The notes below the pieces were generated by a model, which saw only the letters and a list, made by a program, of their open reading frames with translations, was not told the DNA's origin and did not search any database. From the NCBI GenBank assembly GCA_028875725.1, contig JAPPCR010000006.1, forward strand, positions 208,134-272,133: a DNA stretch of 64,000 nt. The letters are read 5' to 3'. Shown piece after piece: positions 60,353-64,000 of this stretch. Origin of the DNA: Acidobacteriota bacterium. Lineage in GTDB: Bacteria > Acidobacteriota > Thermoanaerobaculia > Multivoradales > Multivoraceae. The first letter of the stretch is position 1. The number at the start of each line of letters is the position of its first letter. The position numbers were made by a program, and so were the translations under genes.

Positions 60353-61245
60353 GCGGGCGCCGCCCCGGCAACCTGGGGGCGTGGGCGCAGGCGATCCGTC
60401 CGAAGACGCTGTGGGCGGCGGTGACGCCCGTCGTTGTCGGCAGCGCCTGCGCCATGTCCGTCTCGGGCTTCCGGGTCGCCCCGGCCCTGGCCGCGCTCGG
60501 CGTCGGAGTCTTCATCCAGATCGGCACGAACCTGTCGAACGACGTGCTCGACTTCGACCGCGGCGCCGACACGGAACGCCGGGTCGGGCCAGTGCGGACG
60601 GTGCAATCGGGGCTGCTCAGCCGCGGCCAGGTGTGGGTCGGGGCGTGGATCGCCTTCGGTCTCTGCATCGTTTGCGGCCTCTACCTGGTGGCGGTCGCGG
60701 GCTGGCCGGTGCTGGTAGTCGGCGCGGTTTCGATCGCATCAGGGCTGCTGTACACGGCCGGCCCCTGGGCGCTGGCCTACGTCGGCCTGGGCGACCTGTT
60801 CGTCTTCCTGTTCTTCGGTCTGGCCGCCGTGGTCGGGACGGTGTATGTCCAGGCGCTGGAAGTACCGGCCGTCGCCTGGTGGGCGGCGATCGCCGTCGGC
60901 GCCCTGGCGACGGCGATCCTCGTCGTGAACAACCTTCGCGACCGCGAGACGGACGCGGCGGCCGGCAAGCGGACGCTGGCAGTGCGCTTCGGCGCGCGTT
61001 TCACGCGGCTGGAGTATGCGGCGCTGCTCCTGGCCGGGCATGCCGCTGCCCTGCCGCTGGTCGTCCGGTTCGGTCCGTGGCCCCTGCTGTCGTGGCTGGC
61101 GCTGCCGTTCGCGGTCGCCCTGCTGCGGTCCGTGTGGCGCGGCGAGGGCGCGGCCCTCAACCTGGCGTTGGCGGCGACCGCCCGCCTGCTCCTCCTGTTC
61201 GGCGCGCTCCTGTCGATCGGCATCGTGCTGGGGGCCCGGCACTGA
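60349..61245 (+). CDS. menA: 1,4-dihydroxy-2-naphthoate polyprenyltransferase
   Basis: 298 residues. Membrane prenyltransferase attaching the polyprenyl chain to [23 protein letters not shown] is the MenA start; [14 protein letters not shown] is the first Asp-rich motif and [20 protein letters not shown] the second. Eight or nine hydrophobic helices are visible. Starts within the menB stop (ATGA); its own TGA overlaps the proposed start of menE. Confidence 0.94.
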   Translation: MSGRRPGNLGAWAQAIRPKTLWAAVTPVVVGSACAMSVSGFRVAPALAALGVGVFIQIGTNLSNDVLDFDRGADTERRVGPVRTVQSGLLSRGQVWVGAWIAFGLCIVCGLYLVAVAGWPVLVVGAVSIASGLLYTAGPWALAYVGLGDLFVFLFFGLAAVVGTVYVQALEVPAVAWWAAIAVGALATAILVVNNLRDRETDAAAGKRTLAVRFGARFTRLEYAALLLAGHAAALPLVVRFGPWPLLSWLALPFAVALLRSVWRGEGAALNLALAATARLLLLFGALLSIGIVLGARH

Positions 61246-62672
61246 GCGACGCACTTTCGGTTCGAGCGGCGGGCTGTGAAGCGCGGGGGCCGGCGCTGGT
61301 CGACGGTGGCCATGAGGTCGGCTGGGTGGAGCTTGCGGAGCGGGTGGATCGGACGCGAGACGCGCTGCGTTCGCGGCTCGACGAACTGGACGCGCCGGTC
61401 GTCGCCGTCGTTGGGGGCACGGGGCCCGACACCGTGGTCAACCTTCTCGCACTGCTTGAGGACCGGGTCTCGTTCGTGCTGATCCATCCCCGGTGGACGC
61501 GCGCCGAACGCGACCGGGCGATGGCGATCGCCGGGGCCTGCGTCTGTCTCGAGAGCGGCGGAGCCCTGGCGCCGGCGCCCGCCGCGGTCGGCAACCCGAG
61601 CGTCGGCCAGGGCGCCGCGATCGTCTTCACTTCCGGCACGACGGGTCGGCCGCGGGGCGCAGTTCTCAGCCGGGCGGCGCTGCGCGCGTCGGCGCTTGCG
61701 CATGGACGGGTGCTGGGCTGGCGCGCCGACGACCGTTGGCTCCTGAGCTTGCCGACCGCTCACGTGGGCGGCCTGATGATCGTCGTTCGCTGCCTCCATG
61801 CGCGGCGGACGGTGGTCGTGGGTGGACGTCGGGCTTCCGGGAGCTTCGATCCCGCCGAGACCCTTGGGGTCGTCGAACGCGACCGGATCACGCTTCTGTC
61901 CGTCGTGCCGACGATGCTCGCGCGGCTTCTTCAGGCAACCAGGCGTCCGCCGCAGAGCCTGCGGGCCGTGCTCGTGGGCGGCGCCGGCGCTCCGCCGGCT
62001 CTGATGGAGCGGGCCAGAGAAAGCGGCTGGCCGGTGTTCGCGACCTACGGGCTGACGGAGGCCTGTTCCCAGGTCGCGACGGAGCGGCCGGGCGAGACGT
62101 TTGGGGGGGTGGGTACGCCGCTGCCCGGGATCGAGGTGCGGGTTGCGGCTCCGGACGGGTTCGCCGGCACGATCGCGGTGCGGGGCGACGCGCTGTTCGA
62201 CGGCTATCTGGGCGCGGAACCGGGGGCGCTGCTCGAACGGCCTTTCGATGTGGACGGCTGGTTCGATACGGGCGACCTGGGTGCGATCGGCGAGGACGGC
62301 CGGCTCCGGATCGTGGGTCGGCGCTCCGAGCGGATCCTGACCGGCGGCGAGAACGTCGATCCGGCGGAAGTGGAAGCGGTCGTCGTGGAGTGGCCCGGCG
62401 CGGCGGCGGCCTGCGTGGTCGGTCTGGAGGACGAGGAGTGGGGCGAAACGGTGGGCGCCGTCCTGGTCCCGACCGTCGGTTTCGAGTCCCTTGGCGGGCT
62501 GGCCGGACTCGGGAGGCACCTGGGTGGACGTCTCGCCGGGTTCAAGCGGCCGCGGTGCTGGCGTGTCGTGGATGGGCTGCCACTGGCCGCTTCGGGCAAG
62601 GTGGACCGAAGCGCCTGCGTTCGACTCCTGGTCGAGTCGCCAGGCCTGCGGACGGGGCAGGAGGGACAGTGA
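61242..62672 (+). CDS. menE: O-succinylbenzoate-CoA ligase
   Basis: 476 residues. Adenylate-forming activation of o-succinylbenzoate with CoA. IVFTSGTTGRPRGAVLS (P-loop), SLPTAHVGGLMIVVRCL, VFATYGLTEACSQVATE, GWFDTGDLGAIGEDGRLRIVGR and the catalytic Lys in LAASGKVDRSA are in order. No ATG, GTG or TTG is available near the true N-terminus; the first GTG (61326) would cut the conserved N-terminal strand. A CTG at 61242 overlaps the menA TGA (CTGA), exactly as ATG, GTG and TTG do at the other junctions. I take it as the start, by inference. Confidence 0.9.
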   Translation: MSDALSVRAAGCEARGPALVDGGHEVGWVELAERVDRTRDALRSRLDELDAPVVAVVGGTGPDTVVNLLALLEDRVSFVLIHPRWTRAERDRAMAIAGACVCLESGGALAPAPAAVGNPSVGQGAAIVFTSGTTGRPRGAVLSRAALRASALAHGRVLGWRADDRWLLSLPTAHVGGLMIVVRCLHARRTVVVGGRRASGSFDPAETLGVVERDRITLLSVVPTMLARLLQATRRPPQSLRAVLVGGAGAPPALMERARESGWPVFATYGLTEACSQVATERPGETFGGVGTPLPGIEVRVAAPDGFAGTIAVRGDALFDGYLGAEPGALLERPFDVDGWFDTGDLGAIGEDGRLRIVGRRSERILTGGENVDPAEVEAVVVEWPGAAAACVVGLEDEEWGETVGAVLVPTVGFESLGGLAGLGRHLGGRLAGFKRPRCWRVVDGLPLAASGKVDRSACVRLLVESPGLRTGQEGQ

Positions 62673-64000
62673 CTGTCGCCGCCGCGGTGGCGGAGTTCCG
62701 GGACCGACTCGACCTCGAGTGGCGGCTCCGGGCCTTCGAACCGTTTCGCTATCGGGCGAGCGACGCGGGGACCAGGACCCTGCACCTGGACGACTTCGCG
62801 GCGATCCCGTTCCTCGACGGCGTGAGCGGCGTCGAGCACTATCAGCACCGGGCACGGCTGCGGGCGCGAGGAGGTGACTCCTATGTGGCCTCGACGCCTG
62901 GGTCAGCCGGCTACGAGCGCTACTGCCGGGAGATCCTCGGCCTCGGCGCGGTGGAGCTCCTGGAGGTCGACCCTGTCGGCGACCGGCTCGCGATTGCCCG
63001 CGCCTGCATGGAGAACCGCGCGCTCCTCGAACGGCTCGGAGCGCTTGCGCGCCGGGGCGGCCTCGTCGTCGAGCCTTTTCTCGGCGCCGAGGCGATCTGG
63101 GATCTCGCGGCGGCCGTTGCCGCCGAAACCACCTCCATGGTGCGGGTGCTGGCCCCGCCGCCGCCGGTGACCTGGATCGCCAACGACAAGGCGAACTTCG
63201 AGGACCTCGTCACCGCGGTCCTCGGTCCCGGCTTTCTGCCCGAAAGTCGCCGGTCGGCGTCGCCGGAAGCGCTGGCCCGCGCGCTGCTCGAACTCTCGGA
63301 AACGGGTCCGTCCGTGGCGCTCAAGCGGCTGCGCTGCGCTTCGGCGATGGGCAACGAGGTGTTCGAGTCCGCGGCGCTCCGTCGCCGCGGACTCTCGGGC
63401 ACCCTGGACATCGTCCGGGATTTCCTCGAGAGGACCGGCTGGGAGGGCGGCGAGGACGTACTCGCGGTTCGCTGGGAGCAGGCGACCTCGTCTCCTTCGA
63501 CCCAGTGGTGGCTGCCGCCCCCTGGCGGCGGGGAGCCGACGCTCGACGGCGTCTACGAGCAGATCCTGGCCGGAGAGGAGGGTGTCTTCGTTGGCAGCCG
63601 GCCGAGTGGGCTGGCGGCGGAGGTGGAGGAGCGGATCGTGTCGCAGTCAGGCCAGGTAGCGGCCGCCCTGCAGGGCCTGGGCTACGTGGGCCGCTGTTCG
63701 TTCGACCACCTGGTGCTGCCGGATGGACGGGTCGTGTTCACGGAATGCAACGGACGCTGGGGCGGCACCAGCACCCCGATGAACCTGGTCGACAGGCTCT
63801 ACCCGGGCGGCCGCCCGCCGTACCAGGCGCAGGCTTTCCTTCACCCGGACCTCACGGGAACCACGTTTCAGCAGCTCCTGGCGCGCTTCGGCGACGCCGT
63901 GCATGACCGCGGTTCTGAGGCCAGCCGGTTCCTGCTCTACAACGTGGGGCCGCTGGAGCAGTTCGGCAAGTTCGATGTCGTGGCGCTGGGTTCGAGCCGC
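62669..64000 (+). CDS. ATP-grasp-like ligase, 3' end outside window
   Basis: At least 444 residues, open at the right edge. Starts at a GTG overlapping the menE stop (GTGA). The N-terminal part has a Rossmann-like region (LEVDPVGDRLAIARACMENRALLERLGALARRGGLVVEPFLG). Later GEDVLAVRWEQ, LQGLGYVGRCSFDHLVLPDGRVVFTECNGRWGGTSTPMNLVDRL resembles the metal/nucleotide end of ATP-grasp enzymes (E-x-N-x-R), of the kind seen in PGM1-like peptide ligases. The role is unknown. It occupies the position where a menC would complete the pathway but does not look like an enolase-superfamily OSB synthase. Confidence 0.6.
   Translation, partial: MTVAAAVAEFRDRLDLEWRLRAFEPFRYRASDAGTRTLHLDDFAAIPFLDGVSGVEHYQHRARLRARGGDSYVASTPGSAGYERYCREILGLGAVELLEVDPVGDRLAIARACMENRALLERLGALARRGGLVVEPFLGAEAIWDLAAAVAAETTSMVRVLAPPPPVTWIANDKANFEDLVTAVLGPGFLPESRRSASPEALARALLELSETGPSVALKRLRCASAMGNEVFESAALRRRGLSGTLDIVRDFLERTGWEGGEDVLAVRWEQATSSPSTQWWLPPPGGGEPTLDGVYEQILAGEEGVFVGSRPSGLAAEVEERIVSQSGQVAAALQGLGYVGRCSFDHLVLPDGRVVFTECNGRWGGTSTPMNLVDRLYPGGRPPYQAQAFLHPDLTGTTFQQLLARFGDAVHDRGSEASRFLLYNVGPLEQFGKFDVVALGSSR

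Noticed and set aside
60777..62855. A 692-codon minus-strand open frame opposite menA/menE
   Set aside because: Antisense shadow of two clearly recognised men genes.
1..64000. tRNA, rRNA or riboswitch genes
   Set aside because: I looked in the intergenic gaps and saw no cloverleaf, rRNA segment or known riboswitch core; most gaps are under 150 bp.

Overview
The window is a very GC-rich chromosomal segment of a Gram-negative, menaquinone-using bacterium. It has many translationally coupled operons with NTGA stop/start overlaps, several apparently leaderless genes, and an abundance of secreted beta-rich repeat proteins (Calx-beta, SwmB-like, PKD). This fits Acidobacteriota (Thermoanaerobaculia-like) best. 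That placement is inference from gene content; no rRNA or tRNA gene was found, and Myxococcota or Gemmatimonadota are not excluded.

Left part (1-21.5 kb), secreted-protein island. The largest gene is a giant exported protein on the minus strand (start 9765, running off the left edge, at least 3255 codons). It has about 28 Calx-beta units, the C-terminal 17 being near-identical 342-345 bp tandem repeats. Divergent to it is a one-piece regulator (10255-12606) carrying GAF, PAS, histidine kinase, receiver and winged-helix DNA-binding domains. Next come six minus-strand paralogues (12668-21470). Each has a signal peptide, a variable N-terminal module (SwmB-like in five, Calx-beta-like in one), a (EP)n linker and the same roughly 285-residue C-terminal region, itself an internal duplication that I do not recognise.

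Middle (21.5-43.7 kb), mostly housekeeping: alkyladenine DNA glycosylase, thioesterase, prolyl oligopeptidase lipoprotein, alpha/beta hydrolase, L-2-hydroxyglutarate oxidase, chorismate mutase/prephenate dehydratase, two zinc alcohol dehydrogenases, DEAD-box helicase, MscS channel, a DUF423-type membrane protein, P5C dehydrogenase, a HigBA toxin-antitoxin pair, ferredoxin-NADP reductase, an exported Ig/beta-barrel protein, ornithine aminotransferase, two bacterial PH-domain proteins, Fpg and TatD.

Second secreted-protein island (43.8-49.4 kb, plus strand): a trypsin-like protease gene split by an in-frame TAG, a frameshifted gene and one intact gene, all ending in PKD plus a shared 'CLQDSRY...KVLDGC' domain. 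The N-terminal module of the frameshifted gene is nearly identical in DNA to that of one paralogue 31 kb away on the other strand.

Right part (49.5-64 kb): an M23 peptidase, then one long plus-strand operon (amidase, unknown exported protein, GbsR/MarR regulator, polyprenyl diphosphate synthase, menG, menF, menD, menH, menB, menA, menE and a partial ATP-grasp-like gene). menC is not in the window.

The most interesting signal is a conserved element of about 45 bp: a CTCC-AAA-GGGAG imperfect palindrome ending in GGGAGATG, then 18-19 nt, then TGTAG. It precedes every transcription unit of both secreted families and also the sensor/regulator gene, but no other gene that I checked. I propose a dedicated regulon in which the one-piece kinase/OmpR-type protein controls, and may autoregulate, a dispersed family of modular surface proteins that exchange modules and undergo gene conversion.
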